In this document: in pieces, positions 33,595-47,686 of the stretch
Numbering within the stretch: the stretch's first letter is position 1
Layout: each line of letters begins with the position of its first letter
Origin: Pholiota molesta
Lineage: Eukaryota; Basidiomycota; Agaricomycetes; Agaricales; Strophariaceae
Reading direction: 5' to 3'
Assembly: GCA_014925825.1 (NCBI GenBank)
Contig: JACGCK010000115.1
Coordinates: forward strand, 86,858 to 150,857
Length of the DNA: 64,000 bases
The notes under the pieces: model-generated
What the model saw: only the letters and a program-made list of their open reading frames with translations
Database searches by the model: none
Told to the model about the DNA's origin: nothing
Program-made: the position numbers and the translations under genes

Positions 33595-35392
33595 AGCGAT
33601 TGCAAAGTATGTTGTGTTGTGTGCGGGGAAGTTTGATTCCAGAGGTTCTGAAACCTCGACAGCGCTAAGCCACGTCCTTAAATTTAAATCCCATTAGCCT
33701 CGTGTTCAGGGTGTATTCAGTGCACAGCTCCCACTACTTAAACCACTTTGGTCGACAGATCCATTAATAGTAATAATCTCTGTTCAACTCCTATAGTGCA
33801 AAGGCGTGTACTTACACTGTATATATCGCAGATTGATTCCCGTGTTTTGGGAAAGCGGCCTGCACGGAGATCTGCCATGCTGATTGGGAATGGAGAGATT
33901 CGGTGCTTTTCGAGTCACTCCGGAGGTTGAATAGTCTGATTGTGTGTTTTTGTTACACGTTCTTGTCCATCAGAACAAACCGGGGAAGGAGGCGGTGCCA
34001 TTGTTCGATCGAAGCGCTTATGGGTGAAAGCACTTTGATGAAAATAATTCGTGCTGCTACAATGCTGCTACCGGCGGAAACTAATAATCAGTAACCTTCT
34101 ATTTTATATTGCATTCAAAGGCCAGTGTTCAATGTATCCTCCTCCCAGCCTCGTCCTCGTAAACATACAAATTATAACATTCACAGAAACTTATTACTCA
34201 ACTTGAAGAATCGACGATTGCCCGGACATCATACTGAGAGCAGATCAAAGAGCTTGACTCATATCATCTGTCCCAAAATAACACGCCTCACTCGCAGTGC
34301 GCGTCTTTACTTCAGCTTAATTAGTTGCATTATTGTGCCCATACAATCAATCAGTCGCCCAATCTATTGTCTTCCCCATTCGAAGTTATTTCGCTCCCTA
34401 TCTGTCTCCGCATTCAAAATATGGGTTTTTTTGCTCTGTACTGGCTTGTAAGTCCCGTGTACGCTTCTACTAAAAATGGTTGGAAAAATTGTGGAAAAAG
34501 GTGTGAACTACAAAATCCTACAAATCGGGACTCTGGATATTGAAATAATACGTGGAGCTATGGGCCTGCGATGTCAATTGACCAACTTCAATAGCGCCAA
34601 CTTCTAGGCTTCGAAGGCAGTCCCTTACTAAGTGTCTCATCAACTTTCAAGCGTCTCCTCAACTTGGACGCTCAACACAGATTTGGAAAACGCGTGGCTT
34701 TAAGTAATACAAGGGAAGCAAAACAAGGGGCTTTTCATATCTGTGATATCCCTCGCCGATTGTTAAATCAAACATATCCTGATTGTTGCAATGACCGATG
34801 GTTAAATACAAGGCCTTTCCGTCCTGCGGCATGGCATGGACAAGGCATGGACGAAGAATCTGATCGCGTTAAACGATGACCAGAAGAGATTGTTCGCAGC
34901 CTTCTGGAGACATGCTCATGAGTAGGTTTTATGGATTTCCATGCCTGAACAGGTCTTGAAATTAGCTTGAAGTGTCGAAGCTCAATTGGTTGAAGCTAAG
35001 TAGGTTGAAGCTGCCTCGATGTTGCGCGCCGCGCCGGAGCCGTTGATTGTTGGTTGATTGGCATCGGCATCCCAGCAAATACGTAACGCTCATTAGCGCG
35101 CAACGCATGGTCCGAGCGCTCAGTCTTCATTATAAGCAACACCGCTCACTCACCAGCCTAGTACCAGCCACAACATTCGGTAAGGATACTTGGACCAAAG
35201 GAAGTCTTGAAATAGTATTGTTGGGCCTTGGCCCATGCTGACTCGAGAGTCGATACCGAATTCGTCAGTTTATTTGTTTACATTTTGCTCAATTTGTTGC
35301 TCGATGATGTTTAGTGGCTGCGTCTAGAAAGTTGTGCCTTCCGAGTCATAGTATTCTGCGCTCTCAACGTATCCTGTCCTTGATTACCGCTC
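33595..35392. other. Gene-poor region upstream of the DUF6604 gene
   Basis: There are short frames on the plus strand (for example around 34125-34451) but no domain or splice series. The last 200 bp are probably the promoter of the gene at 35393. Confidence 0.5.
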
Positions 35393-37969
35393 ATGGACCC
35401 AAATTCCTCGGGGGCTCCACGCATGCCCAAGGCATTTTATAGCACATATCGTCAATACAAGGAAAATGAACGGAAGATCTTGTTCTGGGTGCACAGAACC
35501 GTGGCTGACATACGCGACCAAGCGACCAAGGCGACAGCCCCAACATCTACCGCTTCTCGTGGGCGTGCACAGAAAAGTAGAGCTAGGAAAGGGGGCCCAA
35601 AGAAAACGCACGCGACTGTCGACCCAGACTTCGCGTCTCCGAAGTTTTCATTCAGTCTATTCATCCGCCTCGTTGAAGAAATCGCAGAAAGCGACATCGT
35701 GATCCCAGTATCGCAGTTGACTCTGCTACAATTGTCTATCAAGCAGAGGAAACGTATCGCCGCCTACTATTCCTCGGACATGGATGTTTCGGAGAGCAAC
35801 AAATCTCATCTTCATGCGATACGGGCGTACATGAAGGCCTTCGAGATCCTCAAGGATGCGGAGGAGAAAAGGTCGCGGAAGGATGTAAATGGGCACCTGA
35901 GACAGAGCCCCGACGTCGAGGACAACATTTTCGCCCTTTCCGAAGCTATTCAGCAGCTCTCTGTCACCTTGGAAGAAGAGGGTATCGACGTCTCTGCTCC
36001 AGTGGGCTCTGCTGATAACGAATGGATCCGCGATAATGCCATGATCAACTCCCCGGGAAAACCTGGCGAAAAGCAGAAGAAGCCTAGCACATTCCCCTTG
36101 GAAGAGTACGAGCTCGTGATGGACGACTACGTTGAATGCAAGTCCAAAAAGGCTGCCCCCACCCAAGCAGACGCCTTCGATGCCCTGGAATGCTTCCTAC
36201 TCGACGTATATGCCATGCGCAGATACTGCAACGAAATTTGGAAGTCGGTCGTTCCTGCTGGAAACACCAGCCATATCGCAGCATCCTTTGTTACGAACAA
36301 GGCCGTCCAGCTCGTGAAAGAAATGGAATACGCGCTTCTCGCCGATTTCCCTGCATTGAAGGATATGAAAAGGTGCTACGACTATCTTGGACAGATCGTC
36401 GAAGCTGGATGGCTATCTCATGGTCGTGACCAAAAGATGGTTGATTCGTGGCTGGATCAGATCATGGTTTTCACTTGGAAGAGTGTGACGCAATTTGGCG
36501 AACTGTTGAACGAGAATCCCACACCGCTCCTGCGCGATGGACACTTCGGTTACTTCGATCCCAGCGCCGACCGCGAAAAAATGAGTTCGGATGAACAGTT
36601 TTTTGAAGATCGATGCATCATGTGTAACCATTGGCCAGACCTCATCTTTGCGAATATAGCACATAGACGCGCGACGCACGAGGCTGGCGGCGAAGCCACC
36701 TATAAAATCCTGGGCAGTCAAGGGCTCCTTCAAGATTTCACGGAATTCTACAATTCCAAACCGCGACATGTCTCCTGGGCGTTGATCTTTGCGTGTCAAA
36801 TTCAGGCCGATAGCGTCCTAGCTCGCAGAAAATACCTGCACTACGACTTGTCTGTTATGCGCAATTTGGGTCGAATGATCAGTCAGGAATATCAAGACTT
36901 CATGAACGATGGCGTCCTCTACAGTGAGAATATGGACATGAGTGCGAAGCCCTTCATCAGCCAGTCCGCCGTAGAAGTTCAGAACTGGATGGAGTTGGAT
37001 CTTATTACCCAACTCAAGCTCCGGTCAGACTTCGATAAAGTGAGCAAACAGGCGACGCAGAAAGATGCATTTTGGCTTCAAAACTCCTGGCTGACCGCCA
37101 ACGTAATCGCCGAAGCCAGTTTAGATTTCTTCTTTGCGGGTGTTGCGGTCATGGCCGCTGGAGGTTTCATACAAAGTACCATCCAGCTTTGGAATATGCT
37201 CAGACAGACGGGTTATCTCCCTCAGCGCACCTCGTCTGCTGTCATTGCCAAGGACTCTTTTACGCCAAAAGATCATGTCCTCCTGTTCGACCACCTAATG
37301 GATATCTTTGGCGACAAAGTGTTCTCAGGTCCACCTCCTAAATCCAACTTTCTCATTAGCTGGGAAATCATGATGGGCACCCGTCCGGAGGCCTTCGCTC
37401 GGGGAAGGAGACAGCTGAAGAAAGGTTCAGAATTTAACCGACCGCATAACGAACATGGTCGCGGCGTCGAGCCCGAGATCAGCGAGCTCTTCAATATGCA
37501 CCATGCCAAGTACTTCACCAAAAACAAAGGCAGCACCGCGTCGCGCAACCAAACCACCGACAAGAATGGGCAGAAGCACCCTCTCGCTGCCACACTCGAT
37601 CTGGTCAACTCTGAACTCGGACAATCAGCTACTCTGCAGTCTCAGGCGCCCTTCGAGCCACGCGGCCCCCTTATTAACATCAACCTTTTCAAGGTCCACC
37701 GCCTCTGCTTCAGCCTTTTCACTGAGTTGGAACGTGTCCTACGGCCAGAAATCGAGCGCTTTATTGGATCGCCCCTCGATCACACGCAGATCAACTGGCC
37801 GTATCTGACAGGCTGGATCGCCATGACTGAAAGGACTCGGCAAAATGGAGGAAAGCCTGACCGTGTCATGTTGCAGAAGGCAGCTGACGTGGTGCAGAAG
37901 TTCGTCGGCGAGCAAGAACTGGGGCCTTTCCTTATCCGCGAAGAGGGCGACGAGAGTCTTATTCTATAA
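35393..37969 (+). CDS. DUF6604 domain-containing protein
   Basis: This is an intronless frame of 858 codons from ATG 35393, unusual among its intron-rich neighbours. The N-terminus fits the fungal DUF6604 pattern: FYSTYRQYKENERKILFWV, a basic linker RGRAQKSRARKGGPKKTHA, then FIRLVEEIAESDIVIPVSQL and SIKQRKRIAAYY. The rest is mostly helical, with no catalytic motif that I recognise; a hydrophobic stretch near residue 575 (SLDFFFAGVAVMAAGGF) may be a buried helix rather than a membrane span. DUF6604 proteins are common and variable in filamentous fungi and their role is unknown. The gene is flanked by gene-poor DNA on both sides. Confidence 0.8.
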   Translation: MDPNSSGAPRMPKAFYSTYRQYKENERKILFWVHRTVADIRDQATKATAPTSTASRGRAQKSRARKGGPKKTHATVDPDFASPKFSFSLFIRLVEEIAESDIVIPVSQLTLLQLSIKQRKRIAAYYSSDMDVSESNKSHLHAIRAYMKAFEILKDAEEKRSRKDVNGHLRQSPDVEDNIFALSEAIQQLSVTLEEEGIDVSAPVGSADNEWIRDNAMINSPGKPGEKQKKPSTFPLEEYELVMDDYVECKSKKAAPTQADAFDALECFLLDVYAMRRYCNEIWKSVVPAGNTSHIAASFVTNKAVQLVKEMEYALLADFPALKDMKRCYDYLGQIVEAGWLSHGRDQKMVDSWLDQIMVFTWKSVTQFGELLNENPTPLLRDGHFGYFDPSADREKMSSDEQFFEDRCIMCNHWPDLIFANIAHRRATHEAGGEATYKILGSQGLLQDFTEFYNSKPRHVSWALIFACQIQADSVLARRKYLHYDLSVMRNLGRMISQEYQDFMNDGVLYSENMDMSAKPFISQSAVEVQNWMELDLITQLKLRSDFDKVSKQATQKDAFWLQNSWLTANVIAEASLDFFFAGVAVMAAGGFIQSTIQLWNMLRQTGYLPQRTSSAVIAKDSFTPKDHVLLFDHLMDIFGDKVFSGPPPKSNFLISWEIMMGTRPEAFARGRRQLKKGSEFNRPHNEHGRGVEPEISELFNMHHAKYFTKNKGSTASRNQTTDKNGQKHPLAATLDLVNSELGQSATLQSQAPFEPRGPLININLFKVHRLCFSLFTELERVLRPEIERFIGSPLDHTQINWPYLTGWIAMTERTRQNGGKPDRVMLQKAADVVQKFVGEQELGPFLIREEGDESLIL

Positions 37970-39507
37970 AGCATTTTGTTCCAGCATACATGTCATTGAG
38001 CTCTTTCTCCCTTCATATCCATACCCAGTGTACTAACTCATTATTATATCGCTGTCTTCGCACGTAGTTAATGTCTTAATATAATCTCAGCGCCGCCGTT
38101 CTCGGGCCGTCCCTGCATTTTCTGTAACTTTTAGATGCTAGAGTCTCTCTTATCAGCCTTTCTAAAGATTTTACTTGCGCTAATCGGCCTCTTCACGAGG
38201 GTGATCGCAGAGCGACCCCCACATTTTGCTGTTTATCCCAATGGTTGTGCCTTCACAGCTGGTGATGCAGCTCTCGTACGCACAAGCGTGCGTTCTCGCC
38301 ATGGCTAGAAATGGAAGTGAATTGATTCTGTGCCTGCTGCAAGCGGAAAAAGTTGAGAGAGCGACTCCGTAAGTAGGGCGCCTCGACGATTTTTTTCTTA
38401 TAACAAGTCCAGATTCCAGTTTTTCGGTGCCGAATCTCGGTGGTGCACGGACCAGTCACCAAAACAGCATGGAGGTCGAAAATTCTCACACGCCCTCCTT
38501 CTCATCGCCCTCACTGCTCAAACAGACTGCTCTCTTATATCAAAGCAGTGCGTACAACGAACGTCTGGACGTATCAGCGCTCGACACCGTTACCTTTTCT
38601 CTTGACCTCGTCATTTTGGAGAACGGAGCCGGAAGGCCTGAAGCTTGAAGTCTACCGCCACGTGGCTCCTTCAGAGAAGTATCGTCGATTTGCATGCTGC
38701 TTACTCCTTTGTACACAACAAGACATTTTACAATTCAATTTGATTCTTCTATAACATACTGTGTGCACTCTAGCGATCCTCAAGGACTGCAACACCAAAT
38801 TCAAGAACATCAAGAGCAAATCGGAATCAAGATTCAAGAGTGTCAATGAAATATAAGAATTGTGATTACCATCAAGATTCGTCAAAGCTACGAAAGATAT
38901 CTCCAAGACTCCAAGACGCCTCAAAAAAAGGCAAGAATAACAGAAAACCGAACAGTGATATTCACATGCGTGACAAGTATTATAAGTATGGTACATCGAA
39001 ATCAGTTATATATCACAATTTTAGGGGAATGGGGCAACAACGGTCCACGTATCGGATATTTTAATATATAGTGTGACGGTAAGCGAGTGCTTCAAAAACG
39101 TTATGTTGACAGAATCAAGAAAGCGAAAACAAGAACGAGCGAACAGGTTGAAGAGGTGTTTTCAAGACGAGAAGAGCATCAAAATGAGAGACTTGCGTGC
39201 ATCAAGAGACTGTCTAGAAAGCAAGAGACGCGTTGAAAGACTATGAAGAAAGCGTGTCAGCGGAGAAGAACAGTGAGCGAGTGCTTCAAACCTACGATAC
39301 TGACAAATTTTGAGGGTTAGGGCGCGACGCAAGAATTAGAAGAATTAGTTCCGGCTGCGCAAAAGACTAACTGAAAGCCTGGCTTTAGCCAGTTCGACTT
39401 TTCGACGGAGCTTGCATACATGGCGCTGCGTATGAAGATAGCCAAAGTGAATCACCGTCCAAGAAGGTTGAAACACCAACATACCGAAAAAACCCGCTTG
39501 ATCCACC
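37970..39507. other. Gene-poor region
   Basis: The part from 38760 to 39300 is low-complexity and A/G-rich, with repeated CAAGA words and a GCGAGTGCTTCAAA word near 39083 and again near 39276. No coding series is supported. Confidence 0.45.
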
Positions 39508-39912
39508 TCAACGTGTCGGACTCGAAGGAACTAGTAGAGACGCTGCTCTGATAGTTATGTCCGGCAAGCTAAAATTGGACATGGTTTGAATCCAAAAGGG
39601 CAATTCTTTTCGAATTTTTGGACTCACTCCAGACGTGCCGTTGCTATACACGAGCGTAGCGTCGTAGCGGGTACAGACGGTAGGCTAACGAGGAAAGGCC
39701 AAGGTTGGTGTTCGATAGACAAAAATGGTGCCAAGAGCAGGTAGACGACTTACTTTAATGATTAAGGGCTTCGGTGGGGAGGCCCAAGGTGCATAGCACG
39801 TTGGACGCGTTGGATATGCGAGGTTCATTATTACTGTTCGTGCTTGATCCGAGGAGTTGGTGCTGGTGCTGTCTCTGCTGACATCTAGAGCCGAATGTTC
39901 GGTGATCGACAT
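39508..39912 (-). CDS. Possible small two-exon protein
   Basis: The ATG at 39910-39912 opens a frame (MSITEHSALDVSRDSTSTNS). It continues over a GTAAGT..TTAG intron at 39685-39753 to a stop at 39508, about 111 residues. The second exon carries YDATLVYSNGTSGVSPKI. The splice borders are good, but there is no recognised domain and codon bias is unclear. A hydrophobic stretch in another frame just upstream (about 39920-40010) might be an exon of a larger membrane protein. Confidence 0.3.
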
Positions 39913-42806
39913 GTTCTGTTGGCGAGCGGCCAGTAGCAGAGTCTAAAGATGAAAGTGACCGCGAAAAGGACGAAGATGGCCACTGCTTGGTAGGTGAGTA
40001 TGAAGTTATTTGGCTGAAAAATCTTGACAGTCGGAGGAGGTAGCGAGCGTTGGTAAAGGAAGAGAAAAAAGGCAGGAAAAGGAACAGGGAAAAGAGCAGG
40101 GAAAAAAGACCGTTGTTCCTGTCTTATATGCCGAATTTAAGCTGCGCTCCGAAGGTTGGCCAGAATTAGGTTCACTCGCGGTCGGATTTCCAAATTGGAT
40201 AGTGTTTATGGTGGACTAGGTATGTTTGGTCACTACTTCAATGCTATTCCAAATGGCCGGAGGATCTACCTCAAGGAGTGGGGGGTTAGCAAAGGAAAAG
40301 AAGGAAGGAAAAGGTGCGTTGCCCACAAAGAATAGCCGTAGAAAGCTGAATATGGAGACGGAATAGCTGCTACTTCCAAACATCATTCCCCCTTCCTCCT
40401 GGAAATGCAGCTCGCCACACTCCACCTCAACCTCCACCTGCCTGCTATGCATAACGTGGGTCAGAAATCATTTACCAAAGACCAAAATATACATACCTGC
40501 TGAATAGCCCACGACATTCTCTGTCGACACTAATCGCAGTCTCCTGGGGATATCTTCACTGCTACTGGTCATGGCGCGTGTGGTCGGTTCCCAGAGACCT
40601 ATCTATACGTTATACAAGACTTCTCAGCCCCTCAGCTGTATTTTGGAGAATAACTCGATTCTCAGGAGAGCATGAGCCAGCCATGCACGTTCGTCAGGCG
40701 AGGCAAAACCTCACGAGAATCATCATCCAGAAGGATCATGCACAGGCGAAGACACCTGGTCACATATTTCCTGCTGCTCTTCCCTTGGTCTAGTCATCTC
40801 TCTTTGGTCCCTTTCTTGGATTTCCTCGTCTTTGGAAGTCGACTCCCGACTCCGCACAACGAAAGTGTGACTAATAATGTCACATGTCACGTATTGGACA
40901 GACAGAAGACTACGAGCTATAGTCGTCTGCTGTTGGCCTGATATGACAATCTGTTTCGACAGCGAGGGCCAGAGGGAGTACAGAGAAGCAAAAAAGCCAG
41001 ATTCATGTCGTTCCAATTTTTGTAATGTAATGGCCATCTTTTGCGTCTCTTGTCACCTCTGCAAATACGTTGTTTGGTCGATATGGCAGAAAAAGGAACG
41101 AAGAGAACCCCAGAGCTCCAAGTGGCCAAGACAGATGCTCCAGCTGTTGTAGAATCTAGGACCGGTGTTGGTGAAGCAAGTGGTATCGCCAAAACCGCCA
41201 CTACGCATTTGTGTGATGTCAAGAATGAAGACTGCAGATAACAATTCCTCCAAGTGAAACCGCAGTGTTTGACGAACAACTACAGCCTAGCCCTAGCCTC
41301 TGCCTCTGTTCGACGGGATGCTGTCCTCGTTGGCGGTAGTTCATTCAAGATGATGGCGTGTTAGCTAAGGCGACATGGGCGACATGTATTGACACCTCTG
41401 CTCTTGGGAAATACAGAAAGATGGACTTCACATTTCTTCTGGAAGAAAGAGTTAGTTATTGACAGCGTTGCTGTCTCAAGCTTCGTGTCGACGATTACAT
41501 TGACCGGAAGAGCTCCAGGAACTTCAAAAGGGGGAGCGACGATTACTCACAGTGGCTCAATTTCCCTTCTCCTGTCTTTCCTCGATCCTAACTTTTAGTC
41601 TTCAACATCGCTCCGACAGCCTTGTCTTCCCTACCAAATCCTCCGACAGAGCTTCTACTCACCCGCCAGCTGAAGATGAGAGAAGAATGAGCAAAGAAAC
41701 AAAATTCTCTACAACATTCGACGTAGAAATCCTTCCTGAAACATTTTCAATGATATCGAGCCGGAAACTTGCGCAATTGCTTCTGGAACAGGGCCGCTGG
41801 TCGCAAAAAAGTAAGAAGGCCTCTGAAGGAGAGTCATTGGTACTGCCGTTGAGTATTTGAGGACTGATGAATGTTTGGATAGGAAGCGTTGAGGAAAGAA
41901 GCAAATGACGGCCCGTGATTCAAGTTGGGCCTCTTAGCGAAATAATTTGAAATTACAGCAATTCCTATTTTGAACATGTCCTGCGGCACCTCCAGCACCT
42001 CCCCGCTCGTCCGACGTCCAACCACCATTAAAGAACTTCAATGTTTTCAGTTTGATTCAATTCATAACCGAGGCTTTGCGTTTTACAAGGTTTTCAGCAC
42101 AGAACCCCTCCAAGTCGATCCTCCAAGTCGAATGTTAGGACAACTTCCTAGAAACAGCCTAGAAGAATTCTGATTAATGGAGATTAATTGGAGGGAGAAG
42201 CTTGGTACGTCGAGTGGCATTGTTTGCATTCACTCAACACCACCCCCCGCCCAACACATTGAGTCCAGATGTCATGTTGGATGTACACTGGCTTGGAACG
42301 GAACTTCGCCCAACAGCAGCCTGTAGAGATGTGGCTTTCGTATGTTTTTCGTCTTTCGCTGCATCGTACACATATTTGCGTCGAACAATTTTCAGCACCT
42401 CAACCGCCCCCTTGAGAAGTTGTTTGTTCTCAAAAAGATTTCCGGAATTTAGAACTGAATGCTTTCAATTTGCTTTCTCGTATTATTTGGCGTCAACGCG
42501 GATTCGGTCGCAACACCCTCCACTTTCCTGAACTTTTCAATTCCTCCTTTCAAGAATTTATAAGCAAGAAGTCAATACACCCAGTCTGCCTGATCCTTTT
42601 CCTTGCCTTTCTGCACAAAAAATGGTAATTGAGAAGTCTAGCTCACAATCCTAGTCTGTTCCTTCTAAAACGATAAACAGCCAGGATTTGGTCAGAATTT
42701 TTGTGACGCGCTAGCATCCTAATATTCCTCATGCAATGCGTAACCCGAATATGAATACACCATGAAATAAATCGTACATTAAATCGTATACAAGCTTCAA
42801 ATCCAA
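39913..42806. other. Gene-poor region with unresolved frames
   Basis: A minus frame at 40216-40452 (VEVEVECGELHFQEEGG) might be an exon behind an ATG at about 40570, but I could not find splice borders that keep the frame. Plus-strand frames at 41041-41241 and 41552-41860 are short and uncertain. Confidence 0.4.
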
Positions 42807-45621
42807 TCACCAAAACTTGCTGAACACGCTACCCCTTCCAGAATTATCGCCCAAAAACATCCCAACGCCTTCCTGTATGGCGACGCTGACCGGACGCATT
42901 GGAGTCGAGTCGTAAACATGAGGGCAAGGCTGAGGAAGAGGTCTGGGCGTAAGATGGGGATTGGCGCTACTATGCGGATTGGATAGGTCGTACACAAGGT
43001 CCTTCTCGTAGATGGAGGGCAAGCGTGGCGATGAAGCAAGTTCGTTGTATTGCGGATCGTTATAGAGATTGCGTGCGTTCTTGAGGCGGGTCAAGATCTT
43101 CATACGAAAAGGTGATTAGCATTTGTTCGATAAAAGAATAGGCGACATCATACCTGCTCGTAGAACATGATCTCTCCATCCAAGTAATCCACAGTGACGG
43201 CTTTGAGGTCCTCCCCTTTTTGTTTATGATATACGTCCATTTCTGCCATTGTGGTATTTAGCACGGTCTCACATCTTGCGACCATATCTTCATCTGCCTA
43301 ATTGCAACATATATAAATACAGTGCCTCAAAAAAGTCAACGAGAAAATAATACCTACATAAATTGGTCCGCTACGGCTATCGGTCCCTACAGCTTCACGA
43401 TATCTTGACATTGTAGATTTATGGGTCGTAATTGCGCTCTACGAATAATCAATGATAAGGGACCACAAACATTTGATTGGTTTTCAAAACGAAACAGACC
43501 TCATACAAGGAAGCGGGGTGGGCCATCAATTTAAGAGACTCGTGCGTGGCCAGCTGCGTTCTGCGAGCCTAGTATGAACAGATAGGTGAATTCCAGCAAG
43601 TGAATTAGTCTCAAGATTACTGACATGTCCATCGTACAAGTTAGCGACAGTTTGCAGCGTCTCGCACGTCTTTTGAGCAGCTTTGGTCAACTTCAGACAT
43701 TCTGACATCGAAGGAAGGTCAATATGAAGATATCAAGTGGAAAGATAGTACGGTAACATACCTGAACAGTTTTCTCTCCAGCACCAAGCACCATCCTTAT
43801 TCACAAGTCCTTTCTTCTTATCCTCAGCCTTTTCAGCCGAATGTGATGGGGTCTCGCCCTCCTCTTCGCTCGTTGTTCCTGGAGCAGGATCCGATGCAAT
43901 CGGCGTAGATGTTATCAAAGAAAGTAGAGAGTACGAGAGCAAACGTTCAGCTTTGGACATTTCTGTTTGTACAGCACCGTTAGATCGAAGAAATATTATA
44001 CCGAGAAGGAGAAAATAATTGACCTATACGGGCTTCTCTCACCCTTCCGAAAACGTTGCGCAGGCTCTGTACACCCTTTCCAACGGCCCGCGTGTGTTTT
44101 TTGAATGACTTGATGGTGTCTTCGGCATCCTCAAGGTCGACATTGAATGCAGGATGGTAGATACGAGCATAGAAAGATGGACCCGCAGCAGGGGCGGATG
44201 TAAATTGGGGAAGAAGACGTGTCCATTCCTATCACCATACGTCGTTAACAACAAATTCCACAATGACAATAAACGAAGGACGCCTACGCTATCGTTATCA
44301 CATCCTAGGAAGAAAGTGACTACCTCCGCATAGCGAACTATGGGATGTCGAACGATCTTATTCAAGTAACGCTCCAAATCACCTCTTCGTGCTTCAACGA
44401 AGTCCTCACTAAATCGACCTGCATACTGCTTTTCCGGAAGAGGCGGTAGAACGATTCCTGGCAAACGACGTGAAAGCGCCGTATGCAACATCACGAATTG
44501 CGAGAAACGGCGCTGCACCGTGATCCGAGTGGCTGTTTCGCTGCTAGTCGTAGGCGAGGGAGGATGGAAGTCGTCGGGATCTGGAACCTCTATCCAATCG
44601 GCTGACACCGCTGTCATTGGGGGTGCTGGAAATAAAGAGGTGATGCTATACACCGTGTATGCGGCGGAGAGTCCATTGGTCCGTTTGGAGGGAGAATGCA
44701 CAAGGACGCTGAATGAAGGAGTTTTAGCGCGCCAGCTCGGTCCAGCAGGGCCTGCGTCTATAATGTGCCGGTCGGCCTCTCCTAGTCCTAAGATGTTGAG
44801 CTTTGCGCGTTCTTCTTCCAATGCATCGAGCATCGATGCCGAACTGCTTTCCTTCCCGTGCGGCGCGCCAATATTTGCATCAGCCGGAAATGCGGGAAGA
44901 GAGCTCCCATTCAAGAGGAATGATTCCGCGCCACTCGTAACAAAACTGGAGAACCGATTCAGAGATTTCCCTCCGAGAAGGCTTTGGCGGAAACTAGGAA
45001 ATGCAGGGATCCATTCTCCAGTGTTCTGGGGTATCAAGGCAGCAAGGGATGACTGCGAATGAGAGGATCGAGGAGATGGACGAGGGGTTATGGATGAGCT
45101 TGAGGCTTCTCTCTTTCTTGTTACGTCGAGCTGGAGATCAGGCGAAAGCGAAAATTCGACGGTCAGCTACCGATTCATCTAAGATGAGAGGACCAAAGTC
45201 TTCGCAGACATCAACAACATACCGTATAGTATGTCTGCGGTAAGAGCCCAATTTCTCCGGTCGCGTCTCTTACGAGACTCCAACCATGGCCGACGTCTTC
45301 CTTGATAATATCCAACTCATCGCCTGCCTCGACCTGCAGCTCTCTAAACTCGGCCTTCCCTTCAAAAGAATACAATGCCCGTGCGGGACGCGTCATCACC
45401 TCGGGCTCATCTTCGCCTTCGTCCTCAGAGAGCGGCCGTACAGCATCCGATTCTGAAAGATACTGCCTCGACCGTGCCTTGGATACAGAATCGGTCGTCT
45501 CGAGATGTTCAGTCCACGCAGTAGAGGTATTAATTCCCGAGTCAAATTCAGACACAGGCCGCCGAAGAAGGGTGCTCGATGGTCCTGGTGGATATCGAGA
45601 AGATCTTGGGAGAGTGGCCAT
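42807..45621 (-). CDS. SH3-PX-BAR sorting nexin (SNX9-like)
   Basis: This multi-exon gene runs from ATG 45619-45621 (MATLPRSSRYPPG) to stop 42807-42809; a GTG-initiated extension upstream is ignored. An SH3 domain lies at about residues 70-125 (RALYSFEGKAEFRELQVEAG, with GHGWSLVRD). A PX domain is at about 230-340 (AAYTVYSITSLFP, RRFSQFVMLHTALSRRLPGI, LPPLPEKQYAGRFSEDFVEA, HPIVRYAEVVTFF). A C-terminal BAR region spans five or more short exons (VARCETVLNTTMAEMDVYHK, EIMFYEQILTRLKNARNLYN). SNX9-type proteins bind phosphoinositides, bend membrane and link endocytosis to actin through SH3 partners. Intron borders such as QTYYT to LTVEFSLSP restore the frame cleanly. Confidence 0.85.
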
Positions 45622-46303
45622 ATGTAGATATCTGCTATCCTTTTGTGGGCGAAGTTGGAGTCCAAGACGCACAGCGCAGAGTTTGAGCCCTAGTTACGTG
45701 GCACGAGCTTTTTTAGATAGCTTGCACGTATAGCTCAATGACAGGAATGTTGGGAGTGAGCAGAAGTGAAAGGCCCTCCCGAGGACAAGAGCCTGATTGC
45801 TTCCTGTCGCTTCTGCCATGATAGACAAATTAGGGCATAGATAAGATCACGACGCTTGTCAGATAAAAGAAAATACCTTGCAGAGAGTGATATACCATAA
45901 TAATTGTGCTCTGGGCATTATTTTAACATCGAGAGAGGAGTTGAAAAAAGATCTATGAAGGCATTGCATTGAGAGTGACGGTGAGCAGGACTCGGACATG
46001 GATTTTAACTGGTCTCGGCATTATCCACGCTACGGGCCGCTGTCCCGCTAACCATTGCCTCAGGAGCGATCAGTTATGCATAGGCGCTCAAGCATCCACA
46101 TCGATTACAGAGTCACAGCCATCCTCGTAATAGTTTGCGCATATACAAGATAAATTTGAATGTCATTGGTATCTTTGTTAACGTTTCTATCTAGATATTT
46201 AGATAAGGATAGTAAATACACTACCACATAGCTTCAGGTTAGCCTTCAAAGCAACCTCAACAGGATACATCTTCTAGTCCATATCTATACATAGAGCAGT
46301 CAT
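45622..46303. other. Intergenic region
   Basis: This is the upstream region of the sorting nexin and the 3' end of the aldo/keto reductase gene. It is AT-rich in 46130-46300. No gene was seen. Confidence 0.5.

Positions 46304-47686
<1,383 letters not shown>

Noticed and set aside
39685..39912. Similarity of TNSS...YPTRP to a segment of the Num1-like gene near 360-430
   Set aside because: Only about ten matching residues in low-complexity sequence; judged to be chance.
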